Assembly (NCBI RefSeq): GCF_024138145.1
Contig: NZ_CP099998.1
Location: 229,862 to 293,861, forward strand
Source of the DNA: Natronosalvus halobius
Lineage (GTDB): Archaea > Halobacteriota > Halobacteria > Halobacteriales > Natrialbaceae
Length of the DNA: 64,000 nucleotides
Reading direction: 5' to 3'
How positions within the stretch are numbered: the first letter of the stretch is position 1; each line of letters opens with the position of its first letter. Of the stretch, positions 1 through 7,877 are shown piece after piece. Under the pieces are notes generated by a model. That model was given only the letters and a program-made list of their open reading frames with translations. It was not told the DNA's origin and searched no databases. The position numbers were made by a program, and so were the translations under genes.

Positions 1-542
1 GCCACAGCCGTCAAATCGTCGAGATTCCGCACCAATACTTGCCAACCAACCTGTGTATCGTGCGGTTGTTTCATCGAACAGTGTATATCTAGAATCGCAC
101 TCGTTTCACAATCGACTAGCAGCGTGGTTTTCACTGCCTCGAACGTGTAATCCGTCCGTTTCGCATAGTGCTGGCTCGCTTGGACACGATCCACGCCAGT
201 TGCGTCGATTGCTTGTACATCTCCGAGTTCGTACAGTTCGATCGATGCGTCGAGCATTGCTCGCCACCGCTTCATCGGAATCGCTTGCTTCCGCGCACAG
301 ATCGTGGAGAAATGAGGGAGCGTTTCAACGGTTAAATCGAGTGATTCTGTAACTCTCGGCATTTCTCGCAGAACATCCATCAGCTTCCTGTAATCGTGAT
401 TGAGATACTCTTTGAACCCCTGAACGGCGAGAATTACCCAGTCGGCATACCCGTCTTTTCCGGGTCGGTATGCCGGAGCTGGCTCGCCAGCGACGGCTTT
501 TTGGGCGAGCGATACAACCTTCTCTGTGAAGCGGGAGGTCAT
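1..542 (-). CDS. IS5-type transposase, C-terminus cut by the window edge
   Basis: An open frame of 180 codons starts at ATG 542-540 and runs off the left edge without a stop. It begins MTSRFTEKVV and contains AIDATGVDR, which fits the first DDE aspartate of IS5-type transposases, preceded by an N-terminal helical part typical of haloarchaeal IS5 members. The remaining catalytic D and E would lie outside the window, so I cannot tell whether the element is intact. No terminal inverted repeat was recognised on the right side. A decayed homologue of its internal part lies near 61.8 kb at the other end of the window. Family assignment is by recognition of motifs, not by search. Confidence 0.75.
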   Translation of the reverse strand, partial: MTSRFTEKVVSLAQKAVAGEPAPAYRPGKDGYADWVILAVQGFKEYLNHDYRKLMDVLREMPRVTESLDLTVETLPHFSTICARKQAIPMKRWRAMLDASIELYELGDVQAIDATGVDRVQASQHYAKRTDYTFEAVKTTLLVDCETSAILDIHCSMKQPHDTQVGWQVLVRNLDDLTAV

Positions 543-866
543 CGTGTGCACAACGAACCCGTCCCGCTTCACTTCCTAGTAAATTTGGTATTTTCTCCGA
601 GCTACTAGCACGACGATATGAGTTCGATCGGTTCTACACTGCCAACGTTTGAGCGTCTAAACAAGGCCTATTCTCTGTATTCAGCAGCCCCGAACTGACA
701 GTGTCACGGTAGTCTGCTAGGCTGGTGCTGCATACACAGCGCGAATGTTGCACGGGACGAAGGCCGATCTACAAGAGTCGATGATCGTTCAGTACAGTAG
801 TTAGACGGACCCCATCGGCTCCCAAGACACACGGGGTGACACAGACGAAGTGGACGAGTAGGAGGG
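543..866. other. Intergenic stretch without a convincing gene
   Basis: No open frame here has haloarchaeal coding character. The stretch lies between the transposase start and the 3' end of a small minus-strand gene. Its one recognisable content is a diverged copy of the dispersed ~70-bp inverted repeat. Confidence 0.5.
670..757. repeat. Dispersed inverted repeat, diverged copy 1
   Basis: This copy carries the left motif CTCTGTATTCAGCA and the right motif TGCTGCATACACAGCGCGAAT. The right motif is nearly identical to the right end of the copy at 5278. The middle part has diverged. The ends are imperfectly complementary, so the unit could fold into a hairpin. Confidence 0.5.
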
Positions 867-1220
867 TTACAACGGCGACTCCGTCTCTTCGAGTCCTCTG
901 ACAAAGTCTGTTAGCGTATCGGTGAGTGTACTTGCGCGTTCATCAGATTTGAGTCTCGAAAAGCGGACGATGATCATGCTCTCCCCACCCGTGTAACGAA
1001 CCCTCTCGAGGGTTTCGGTTCCTTCCCAAATCCTGGATACTTCGACCAGTCCATGCACCCTGTGACTGTATGTCTCGCCTTGCTCAATTTCCCGACCCGA
1101 ATCTGTTGCCTCCGTAGATCTGGACAGATGCCCGATAATATTCCCCGCCGGTTTCTGTTTCGCCTTGTCCACGGGCGGTCTGCTCTCGGTCACCCGAATC
1201 GGTTCCCGCGGGTTTCTCAT
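867..1220 (-). CDS. Small protein of unknown function
   Basis: A 117-residue protein that I do not assign to a family. The C-terminal half (about residues 50-115) looks like a folded domain, with GETYSHRVHG, VSRIWEGTE and ESMIIVRFSRL. The N-terminal 45 residues are polar and low in complexity. There are no membrane segments and no signal peptide. Support for expression comes from an AT-rich box at 1241-1250, about 25 nt ahead of the ATG, as expected for a haloarchaeal leaderless gene. It stands alone, with no operon partner. Confidence 0.5.
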   Translation of the reverse strand: MRNPREPIRVTESRPPVDKAKQKPAGNIIGHLSRSTEATDSGREIEQGETYSHRVHGLVEVSRIWEGTETLERVRYTGGESMIIVRFSRLKSDERASTLTDTLTDFVRGLEETESPL

Positions 1221-1240
1221 AGGGGCGGTACCTTGAACCC

Positions 1241-1250
1241 ATATTTAAAT
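1241..1250 (-). promoter_or_regulatory. Probable TATA box of the gene starting at 1220
   Basis: The minus strand reads ATTTAAATAT, centred about 25 nt upstream of the ATG at 1220. That is the spacing expected when transcription starts at or next to the start codon. Confidence 0.5.
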
Positions 1251-1421
1251 TCCGAGAACGATGGCAAGCGTTTCCGTTCACTAATGCTACCTTTCATCTG
1301 CTGACACAGTTTTAGGGCTGGTTGAAACGATTCCCATTCTCCCAACTGGGAGGATAGGCCGAGCGGAGCGTGCAAAATACACGGCACGAATCGTGCACGA
1401 TTAATCGATGCTGCGTCCGTC

Positions 1422-1844
1422 TTACTCGCCGTCAGCCGCTGCGTCCTCGGAGCGCTCGGAGACTGTCACCCAGCCGTCCGCCTCCACGCTTACTTTGTAG
1501 CCGTGATACCGAAACTCGACCGTCGAATCCGTGCCGTTCCGGTTGGCCTCGGGGCGCCCGAACAAGGCGTCGTCGATGCCCGCAATGTCCACCACCTCGT
1601 AGAGGGGCGGGTTCGTGATCTCAGTGATGGGGACGTCCTCGGCTTCCGCGACTGCGCCGATGATCACTGTAGTCAGATCGCGGGATTCGTCGGGATTGTA
1701 GTGGGCTTGCGTCACGAATGTCCAGCTCCCATCTGGTGTACTCTCCCGCCCTGATGCGCCATGCGTGTCGTCGTCGTCGGGAATCTCAGTGCGGTTCTCC
1801 TTGGTCTCGGTTGAGGGATTTGAATCAGATCGCTTCTCATCCAT
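1422..1844 (-). CDS. HalOD1 output domain protein
   Basis: A 140-residue acidic protein. Residues about 45-130 match the HalOD1 pattern: an N-terminal helix (VIIGAVAEAEDV), the ITNPPLYEVVDIAGIDDALF core, and a beta pair with VEFRYHGYKVSVEADGWVTV. HalOD1 is a haloarchaea-specific domain thought to act as an output or ligand module in signalling; its biochemical role is unknown. The first 40 residues are disordered and polar. Its ATG overlaps the stop of the upstream DUF7344-like gene (TGATG), so the two are probably co-translated. Confidence 0.8.
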   Translation of the reverse strand: MDEKRSDSNPSTETKENRTEIPDDDDTHGASGRESTPDGSWTFVTQAHYNPDESRDLTTVIIGAVAEAEDVPITEITNPPLYEVVDIAGIDDALFGRPEANRNGTDSTVEFRYHGYKVSVEADGWVTVSERSEDAAADGE

Positions 1845-2311
1845 CAGTGGTCACTCCAGTTCGTACTCACTCCGTGCGTGTGTTTCTCCTGTAACGCGTC
1901 AATACTCGCCCCGGCGCCTTGCAGGACCGCGAGCACCTGCGGGGCGTTTGCGCTCGCGATGATGATCGCCTCGTCACCAGTCTCGTACTCGATGATGTCT
2001 AATTCGACCAACTTCGGGACGTGGGCGTGGTGAAGCGAGACGTACATCTCGTCGCGGTCGAACCCGGCGACGTCCGCTTCGGGAATGTCCCGCTCCCAGG
2101 CGACGAGTTTAGTCGCCAATTCCGGGAGCGTCCAGCGAGAACTGGAGAGGAGCGAGTAGCAGAGATAGCGTCGTCTCGGATGAGCCAGCGCCTCGTACAC
2201 GAACTCTAACTCCAGGATTTCCGCCGGCGGTGGATGTGATTTCCGGATGTAGGCCTCGACGTTTCGGCGCAGGTCATCGCCAGCGTCTGGTCGCTCCGAT
2301 TCGTCGCCCAT
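1844..2311 (-). CDS. DUF7344-type winged-helix protein
   Basis: A 155-residue soluble protein whose core (about 35-115) has the haloarchaeal pattern of VYEALAHPRRRYLCYSLLS, then a helix-turn-helix-like stretch and the HHAHVPKLVELDIIEYE wing. This is typical of DUF7344-type winged-helix proteins that sit beside HalOD1 genes. DNA binding is inferred from the fold only. I prefer the ATG at 2311; a GTG at 2329 would add six residues. It overlaps the following HalOD1 gene by one base, which implies one two-gene transcript. Confidence 0.75.
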   Translation of the reverse strand: MGDESERPDAGDDLRRNVEAYIRKSHPPPAEILELEFVYEALAHPRRRYLCYSLLSSSRWTLPELATKLVAWERDIPEADVAGFDRDEMYVSLHHAHVPKLVELDIIEYETGDEAIIIASANAPQVLAVLQGAGASIDALQEKHTHGVSTNWSDH

Positions 2312-2679
2312 GGCGTGTGTTAATCCCACACACGCTTAACTCCTCTCAACGCCTATCGAACTGGACGGTCTGGGTTCACTGACAAAGAGGTTCAGCACTG
2401 ATTCGCGTCAAGCCACGGTGTCAGCAACGCCTCGACTGGGAGCAAATTGGTTCAATCTCCCGGGAGCACGCTGCTGAACCCATCCTCTGTATCTCGCACG
2501 ACGGTCCTGACTGTATTCTGGTAAGACGTTCAGACAATGCTGAATACACAGAGCGTATAGTGCGGAGTACCTGCCGACGAAACTGGCGTTAGCTATCCAT
2601 GCGAACCGACCGTGATGTGATTCTGAAAATAGTTGAACGATCTTCTATCACACTGTTCGACTCCAATCTGCACCGAGAT
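2312..2679. other. Intergenic stretch with repeat copy 2
   Basis: About 370 bases without a credible gene. It holds the promoter side of the DUF7344/HalOD1 pair, including an inverted repeat GTGTGTTAATCCCACACAC at 2315-2333 just before the start. It also holds one exact copy of the 71-bp dispersed repeat. Confidence 0.5.
2481..2551. repeat. Dispersed 71-bp repeat, copy 2
   Basis: Positions 2481-2551 are identical base for base to 5278-5348. The unit begins CATCCTCTGTATCTCGCACG and ends GACAATGCTGAATACACAG. The flanks on either side are unrelated, so the repeat boundary is sharp. Confidence 0.85.
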
Positions 2680-2834
2680 CTATACCATTGCCATACCGAT
2701 ACCGATCCCCATTGCCAAATCGTTCATCGCAACTCCCAGGGCTACTCCAACTCCTGCCCCAACTGCGATGCCTTAACCCATTTTATTCTTGGTTCCGTTT
2801 TCTCCTTGTTTTCCGGATATATAACCCGCCTCAC
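2680..2834 (-). pseudogene. Frameshifted small glycine-rich membrane protein
   Basis: On the minus strand one frame reads VIYPENKEKTEPRIKWVKA (after a GTG at 2834). From 2772 another frame reads GIAVGAGVGVALGVAMNDL and continues to a stop at 2680-2682. Joined, they give the usual design of small haloarchaeal proteins: a charged N-terminus, then a glycine/alanine-rich hydrophobic segment. A single frame change at about 2773 separates the halves, so the gene looks broken. Function unknown. Confidence 0.45.
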
Positions 2835-3054
2835 TTTACTGCATGATAAGTCCCAAGAATACTTGGTCAAATCTCAAAGGAAACCCAATGGGTCCCCCTT
2901 TGTTTGCTGTCTCAGTCGAGCCAGTGGCCATGGGTTCGGCAGATTTTGCTGGCTACGTTGTCTCCGTGGTCGGTCTTTTCGGTGACTCACGGGCTTGATG
3001 AGTACGATAAATAACTTCGAAGCGAAGCCGCTAAACTCATCGAAATCGGTCGAT

Positions 3055-3342
3055 TCATCGATCGAGTTCCTCGATGAGTGCTTCGAGCGACTGGATGTGG
3101 GTTTCGAACAGCTCTTCGCCACGGTCGGTCAATCGATAACTCGTCTGTGGGCTCCGATCCACGAACTGTTTGGTCACGGTAACACAATCAGCGTCTTCCA
3201 TCTTCTGGATGTGACTGGCCAGATTTCCCTCGGTAATGCCGAGTTCGGTTTTCAGGTCCGTAAAGGTCGTCTCACCGTTCGCATACAGGTGTGCGAAAAT
3301 TTGCAATCGTGTTTGTTGGTGGACAAGCTTGTCGAACTCCAT
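3055..3342 (-). CDS. Winged-helix transcriptional regulator
   Basis: A 95-residue single-domain regulator. The pattern is LVHQQTRLQIFAHLY, then FTDLKTELGITEGNLASHIQKM (recognition helix) and a wing with TSYRLTDRGEELF. It matches small MarR/ArsR-like proteins (PF13601-like) that control a neighbouring gene. I chose ATG 3342 because a longer frame from 3390 would lie inside the upstream membrane-protein gene. That gene's stop codon (3346-3344) lies directly upstream, so the two form one transcription unit with the membrane protein first. No cofactor-binding domain is present, so sensing is not evident. Confidence 0.8.
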   Translation of the reverse strand: MEFDKLVHQQTRLQIFAHLYANGETTFTDLKTELGITEGNLASHIQKMEDADCVTVTKQFVDRSPQTSYRLTDRGEELFETHIQSLEALIEELDR

Positions 3343-3343
3343 A

Positions 3344-3961
3344 TTATACCCGTGAAAGGACGACGTACGAGCCGATGTTATGTGTAGCAAAACCGATTCC
3401 GAGCACGGCGAACTCCCACCCGGTGAGGAGAGGGACGTGTGGGATAATCGCGGCTAACACGAGCAGCCAGCCGCCTCCGATATAGAACGCATAGCGGTCG
3501 GCTGTCCGGATGTTGTAGGCAGCGAGCAGCTGGCCCATGTACAGATAGGCGATGCCGCTGATTGCGCCGCCAGCGACTACCCCCACTACGATCAAGTCTT
3601 CAAATGCGAGCTGTTCTAAGATGGGGAGGAGTCCGACGGCGAGGGCCAAGGCTCCCGCACCAGACGTGATATTCCACGCGGTCCAACTCGGAATGCCGGT
3701 CGTCGGTCGATCGTATTCGTGGAGAATCCGCCACGCCACGAGTTGATGGGCGGAAAACACGCTGACGAGGAAAACGACGAGTAGCGGAGAGAACCCTTCG
3801 CGGAGTCCGAGTTGTACGATTGGGAGGGCAATCCCCAAGCCGATGCCTTCGACGAGCCAAAAGCGCCACCAGTAGGGGTATTCCTCCGCCAATCCCATCG
3901 CTTCCTTGATCTGGCCGAGTTCCTCCTGAAGTCCCTCGGCACTTGGTTCTGTCTCGGTCAT
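3344..3961 (-). CDS. Multi-spanning membrane protein paired with a regulator
   Basis: A 205-residue protein with an acidic N-terminal 30 residues followed by about six hydrophobic segments (VEGIGLGIALPIVQLGL, LLVVFLVSVFSA, GALALAVGLLPIL, LIVVGVVAGGAISG, GGGWLLVLAAIIP, FAVLGIGFATHNIG). I do not recognise an enzyme or transporter motif. ATG 3961 gives a sensible acidic N-terminus; an in-frame start at 4117 would add a poorly coding leader. Immediate linkage to the wHTH gene at 3055-3342 is a common haloarchaeal arrangement. Confidence 0.75.
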   Translation of the reverse strand: MTETEPSAEGLQEELGQIKEAMGLAEEYPYWWRFWLVEGIGLGIALPIVQLGLREGFSPLLVVFLVSVFSAHQLVAWRILHEYDRPTTGIPSWTAWNITSGAGALALAVGLLPILEQLAFEDLIVVGVVAGGAISGIAYLYMGQLLAAYNIRTADRYAFYIGGGWLLVLAAIIPHVPLLTGWEFAVLGIGFATHNIGSYVVLSRV

Positions 3962-4096
3962 GCAGATTGGCACCCACCCACTACTCGAGTGCGTTTCGTG
4001 TAGCGGTTGAAGCAGTTGGTGTCCGTCGATTCCGGTGGCATGGATCACAATACACCACACAATGCAAAATAATTTCCGATAAAAAGTGAGTTTGCA

Positions 4097-5032
4097 ATGC
4101 AAAGTACTATGTCTCATCCTCTCAGTAGTACAGCCGTAATGTCGAAAAAAGTCAATTCTCGGTCGCCTCGACTCGGGCGGATCGGCGTCTTCGTTGTAGG
4201 CCGCGAAATAGTGGCCTTCTTCGTGCTGACGCTGGTCCTTTCGTGGACGGTATGGGCACCTGGAGCATTGGGGCTCGTCGATTTCGATTCGCTCACGCTG
4301 CTTGTCGTTGTCGTCGGCGGCTTCGGTCCGTTGGTCGCGGCGGCGCTCGTGACGTGGCTCGTCGGTGGGTCGCTACGAGCCTGGATCGGGCAGGTGCTCC
4401 GCTGGCGCGTCCGTCCTCGGTGGTACCTCGCCGCGCTCGGAGTTCCACTCGTCGTGTTTGCGGCGACGAGTATCGTCTATCTCGCGCTCGGGAATGCAAT
4501 CGAGCCGTCGGATGTTCTCCAGCAGGTGCCGGTCTACGCGCTGCCGCTCATCTTCGTTTTCAATATGGTGTTCGTGTTCCTGCTGGGTGGTGGGCAAGAG
4601 GAACTGGGGTGGCGTGGGTTCGCCCTGCCGCGACTGCTCGACCGGTTCGACGCAGTGACCGCGAGCCTCGTAATCGGTGTCGTATGGGCGATCTGGCACC
4701 TTCCGTTGTTCATGATGGAAGGAACGAGCCAGTACAGTGGCCAGTTCGTTCCGTACGCGACCACCGTGCTGGCGCTGTCGATTCTGTTCACGTGGCTCTA
4801 CCGGGCCACCGGACGCAGCGTGTTGCTGGCGATGATTCTCCACGCCAGCTACAACAGCGCGCCGGTGGTGATTCCGTTCCAACCGGCCCAGACCGGTACT
4901 GTGGACTGGCTCCTGGCAGCGAGCGTCTGGGTGCTTGCGCTCGGTCTGGTGGCCGTCTATGGCCGCGACCTCCGTTTTGGTGACTCCGAGGGCTCTGAGA
5001 CGGTGGATGGCCGTGTCCCACCGACTACCTGA
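4097..5032 (+). CDS. CPBP-family intramembrane metalloprotease
   Basis: A 311-residue integral membrane protein of the CPBP/CAAX-protease (Abi) family, PF02517. All three family motifs are visible: EELGWRGF (Glu168, Glu169, Arg173), HLPLF (His201) and HASYN (His249, Asn253). These are the zinc ligands and catalytic residues in characterised members. About eight hydrophobic segments flank them. Substrate unknown; bacterial relatives act in prenyl-protein processing or bacteriocin immunity. It is divergent from the membrane protein/regulator pair. An internal ATG at 4139 is an alternative start. Confidence 0.88.
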   Translation: MQSTMSHPLSSTAVMSKKVNSRSPRLGRIGVFVVGREIVAFFVLTLVLSWTVWAPGALGLVDFDSLTLLVVVVGGFGPLVAAALVTWLVGGSLRAWIGQVLRWRVRPRWYLAALGVPLVVFAATSIVYLALGNAIEPSDVLQQVPVYALPLIFVFNMVFVFLLGGGQEELGWRGFALPRLLDRFDAVTASLVIGVVWAIWHLPLFMMEGTSQYSGQFVPYATTVLALSILFTWLYRATGRSVLLAMILHASYNSAPVVIPFQPAQTGTVDWLLAASVWVLALGLVAVYGRDLRFGDSEGSETVDGRVPPTT

Positions 5033-5514
5033 CTGGGTTTCGGACAGTCTGAAGGGTGTCGGAATACGGACGATTCGGCTGTGGTCACCGGGAGATCACC
5101 CGAGTATAGTTCAATGGAGTGGTCCCCAGCGTAGTGTATGTCTGTGAACTGAATTGGCACTGATAATCTCGTTCTGTGAGGACGAGGTTCAACATTGTCT
5201 CCAGTAACTACGCATGTCTACTGAACGGCTGTTTCGTTTCGAATGTCCTGAAACGAACGATGACTGTCTGCTGCACACATCCTCTGTATCTCGCACGACG
5301 GTCCTGACTGTATTCTGGTAAGACGTTCAGACAATGCTGAATACACAGCGCGAATGGGGCAGGGCTGAGGGTTGATCTGTAAAGGGTTGGTCGGTTAGTA
5401 CAGGCGGGGTACGCCCTGTCCAGCCAAGACTACGCATCTCTCACAGGAGTACCTACAACTCCTCTTTTAGTTATCCAAATAACTATTTCCGGGCGAGTCT
5501 AAATAATTCAACAA
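5033..5514. other. Intergenic stretch with repeat copy 3
   Basis: About 480 bases without a credible gene. It includes an exact copy of the 71-bp repeat at 5278-5348. The last 50 bases are AT-rich (TCTAAATAATTC near 5500) and probably carry the promoter of the lipoprotein gene at 5515. Confidence 0.5.
5278..5348. repeat. Dispersed 71-bp repeat, copy 3
   Basis: Identical to 2481-2551 over 71 bases. To its right the sequence GCGCGAATGGGGCAGG resembles the right flank of the diverged copy at 670-757, so the ancestral unit was longer than 71 bp. Confidence 0.85.
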
Positions 5515-6303
5515 ATGAGACGACGACGGTATCTACTTGGATTGCTCACGGTACCAGCTGCTGGCGTAGCGGGGTGTCTTTCACGTGATTCAAGTCCGGA
5601 TGACGGAACTGATTTGACCCCCGAGGATGACCGAGACGTCGAGACGGTTGCCACGGAGACGTTCGACGACGATTTCACCCCAATCTGTGCCGAAGGTGAA
5701 TCTCTCGAATCGGATATTGAGGGATTATACGCGGAACTCGTGACGGATCACGAGTTTTTCAGAGACACAGAGAGCGGTCGATACGGCGTTCGTGGTCGAA
5801 TTGCGGCGAGGGAAGATGGGAGTTTTCCGGAGGTCCAAGCAGAATTTTCCGACGAGTCCCATGCAAAGGATACAGGATTCCGCGTTGCTGAGGACGAGAC
5901 GTATTTGTTCACGGTGGTGACTTCTGAAGGCGAGCCCAACGCGATAGATGGGTATTCGCTCACCGTCGAAGAAGGCGGGGTTGACGATATCGGGACTGTC
6001 CCTGAGGAGTACGCAACGATTGATGGGGAGTGGGGCCAGATTGGAACGTACGCTGACGTTTCGGTGTATGGATACGCTGGGACAGTTACCAATGATCACA
6101 CGAAGGATGTCAGGCTATACCCACACCTGAAGGCGTACCTCGATGAGACGACAGTGGCATACGCTGGCAAAAGTACTGAATTTTTTGACGATCTCGCTCC
6201 GGGAGACACGCAAACAGTCTACTTCCCCTATCCACGATGCGATCCCGCGAAAATTGACCACGTTGAGGGATGGCTCGAGTGGTCGACGATGAATAACCCG
6301 TAG
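5515..6303 (+). CDS. Tat-exported lipoprotein
   Basis: A 262-residue secreted protein. It starts with an arginine-rich Tat-type signal (MRRRRYLLG), a short hydrophobic stretch and the lipobox VAGC (Cys21), followed by an acidic linker. It should be anchored outside the membrane by the lipid-modified cysteine. The C-terminal ~90 residues (VSVYGYAGTVTNDHTKDV to the end) have the look of an FxLYD-like beta domain. Function unknown. It stands alone with its own AT-rich upstream region. Confidence 0.8.
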   Translation: MRRRRYLLGLLTVPAAGVAGCLSRDSSPDDGTDLTPEDDRDVETVATETFDDDFTPICAEGESLESDIEGLYAELVTDHEFFRDTESGRYGVRGRIAAREDGSFPEVQAEFSDESHAKDTGFRVAEDETYLFTVVTSEGEPNAIDGYSLTVEEGGVDDIGTVPEEYATIDGEWGQIGTYADVSVYGYAGTVTNDHTKDVRLYPHLKAYLDETTVAYAGKSTEFFDDLAPGDTQTVYFPYPRCDPAKIDHVEGWLEWSTMNNP

Positions 6304-6651
6304 CTCGCTTCGCGGAAGAAACGAAGAATCTCTCTTGAAGCCAGCAAATCCAATCAGTCTCTCGCAATAGTGTTGATCACTGGCCATAATTCAAAGCCAG
6401 ATATAATTGGGTGACACAACCAGTAAGCACCCGTATGTAGCGGTTGGTTCCGGGCTGAGTGTGTGAAATAAACAGTGCTACCGTGCTGCATCCATCCTCT
6501 GTATCTTGCACACCACTTCTGACAGCAGCTCGGTAGTTCGTTGTGCCTCTGCAAGATACAAAGTGTGGATCTGTCACGGGATTGTGCCGCCGTACGACGA
6601 AAATGGGAGCAGACCGGCACGTTTAGGATGATTCAGTTCGTTTCGAGTAAA
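6304..6651. other. Intergenic stretch with repeat copy 4
   Basis: About 350 bases without a credible gene. It includes a hairpin-forming relative of the dispersed repeat at 6491-6560. Longer open frames here have weak composition and I treat them as chance. Confidence 0.5.
6491..6560. repeat. Dispersed inverted repeat, copy 4
   Basis: Begins TCCATCCTCTGTATCTTGCA like the 71-bp repeats but then diverges. It has perfect 11-bp arms TGTATCTTGCA (6500-6510) and TGCAAGATACA (6550-6560) and could form a long hairpin. The preceding GTGCTGCA also matches other copies. Confidence 0.55.
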
Positions 6652-6849
6652 ATGACCAGGCTCCCGAGCGTCGAGTCAATCGCTGTCATCGGGCCGGTGC
6701 TGGAGGCAGTCGTCACCGTCCGACCGATACTGGCGACCGTTGGAGCGTTCTCGAGGATTGCGGGGCTTCTGGTCACGGGCGTGAGCGCCCCAGAACGACG
6801 ACGGAGACGACGAGCCTGTCGCCGGGAACAAGCTGCCAGCGATGATTGA
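6652..6849 (+). CDS. Possible small hydrophobic protein
   Basis: A 65-residue frame starting MTRLPSVESIAVIG with two hydrophobic stretches (AVIGPVLEAVVTV, IAGLLVTGVSA) and a basic, acidic-ended tail. Its stop overlaps the ATG at 6842 of the next gene's longest frame, which would allow translational coupling. Against it: no recognised family, and an arginine-rich tail uncommon in haloarchaeal proteins. Confidence 0.3.
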   Translation: MTRLPSVESIAVIGPVLEAVVTVRPILATVGAFSRIAGLLVTGVSAPERRRRRRACRREQAASDD

Positions 6850-6859
6850 AACCAGAGAG

Positions 6860-7831
6860 ATGCGGGCCGTCGTCATGCGTGGCTTTGGCTCGCCCGACGT
6901 CCTCGAACTCACGGCGGTCGAGAAGCCGACACCCGCGGACGACGAGGTGCTGATACGGACCCGTGCGACGACCGTGACCGCGGGCGACTGCGAGTTCCGA
7001 CGGCTCGACCTCCCGCTCTCCTTTCGGCTCCCAGTCTGGCTCTACGTGAAGCTCTGGAAGGGGAATCGGGTCGTCCCCGGGCAGGAGGTCGCCGGGGAGA
7101 TCGAATCGGTCGGCGACGACGTGACGCGATTCGTGCCGGGCGACCAGGTGTTCGCCGCGACGTCGTTCCGGTTCGGCGGGGCTGCCGAGTACGTCTGTCT
7201 CCCCGAGTCGTATCCCATCGCGAGGATACCGGAACCCATGACCGTCGAGGAGGCCGTCACGCTGCCGACGGGCGGACTGAACGCGATGCACTTCCTGCGG
7301 AGCGCGAACGTGGAGGACGGCGACGCGGTCCTGATCAACGGGGCCGGTGGCAGCATCGGCACGTACGCCGTCCAGATCGCTACGGCCTGGGGAGCCGACG
7401 TGACGTGTGTTGATAGCGGAGAGAAGCTGGACGTGCTGCGCTCGCTCGGGGCGAACTACGTCGTCGATTACACGCGAGAGGAGTTCACCGACCGCGGCGA
7501 GCGCTACGACGTCGTCGTCGACGTCGTGGGTACGAGTCCGTTTTCGCGCACACTGCGCTGTCTGTCGATCGATGGTCGCTACGTCCTGGGCAATCCAACG
7601 CTGCTCGGGCGAATCAGGGGTGGTTGGACGAACTTAACCGGCGAGAGAATCGTCATCTCGTCCCTCGCCGGGTACGCGCCCGAGGACGTGGAGGCCCTCG
7701 TCGAACTCGTCGAAGCGGGCGAAGTGAGAGCGGTCGTCGACAGGCGATATCCGCTCGACGAGATCGCCGACGCTCATCGATACGTCGAGAGTGGACGGAA
7801 AACGGGTAACGTGGTCATCGACGTGGTGTGA
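6860..7831 (+). CDS. MDR-family NAD(P)-dependent alcohol dehydrogenase/quinone reductase
   Basis: A 323-residue medium-chain dehydrogenase/reductase. It has the GroES-like N-terminal half with VVPGQEVAGEIESVG and FVPGDQVF, then a Rossmann half with INGAGGSIGTYAVQIA. The zinc-binding cysteine cluster of classical alcohol dehydrogenases is absent, so it belongs to the zinc-free quinone-oxidoreductase side of the superfamily. Reduction of a carbonyl or enone with NAD(P)H is inferred. I chose MRAVVMRG at 6860 as the usual start; an in-frame ATG at 6842 would add six residues. It converges with the HTH gene on the other strand. Confidence 0.8.
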   Translation: MRAVVMRGFGSPDVLELTAVEKPTPADDEVLIRTRATTVTAGDCEFRRLDLPLSFRLPVWLYVKLWKGNRVVPGQEVAGEIESVGDDVTRFVPGDQVFAATSFRFGGAAEYVCLPESYPIARIPEPMTVEEAVTLPTGGLNAMHFLRSANVEDGDAVLINGAGGSIGTYAVQIATAWGADVTCVDSGEKLDVLRSLGANYVVDYTREEFTDRGERYDVVVDVVGTSPFSRTLRCLSIDGRYVLGNPTLLGRIRGGWTNLTGERIVISSLAGYAPEDVEALVELVEAGEVRAVVDRRYPLDEIADAHRYVESGRKTGNVVIDVV

Positions 7832-7877
7832 TACGGTCCGATTGGGCGCCCACCGGGAAGTGTCGGTCGACCGACTC

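Noticed and set aside
2599..2985. 128-codon plus-strand frame
   Set aside because: Cysteine- and histidine-rich composition unlike haloarchaeal proteins, and it overlaps the reverse-strand remnant at 2680-2834, which makes better sense.
4243..4983. 246-codon frame inside the CPBP protease gene
   Set aside because: Arginine-rich shadow frame of a gene with clear family motifs.
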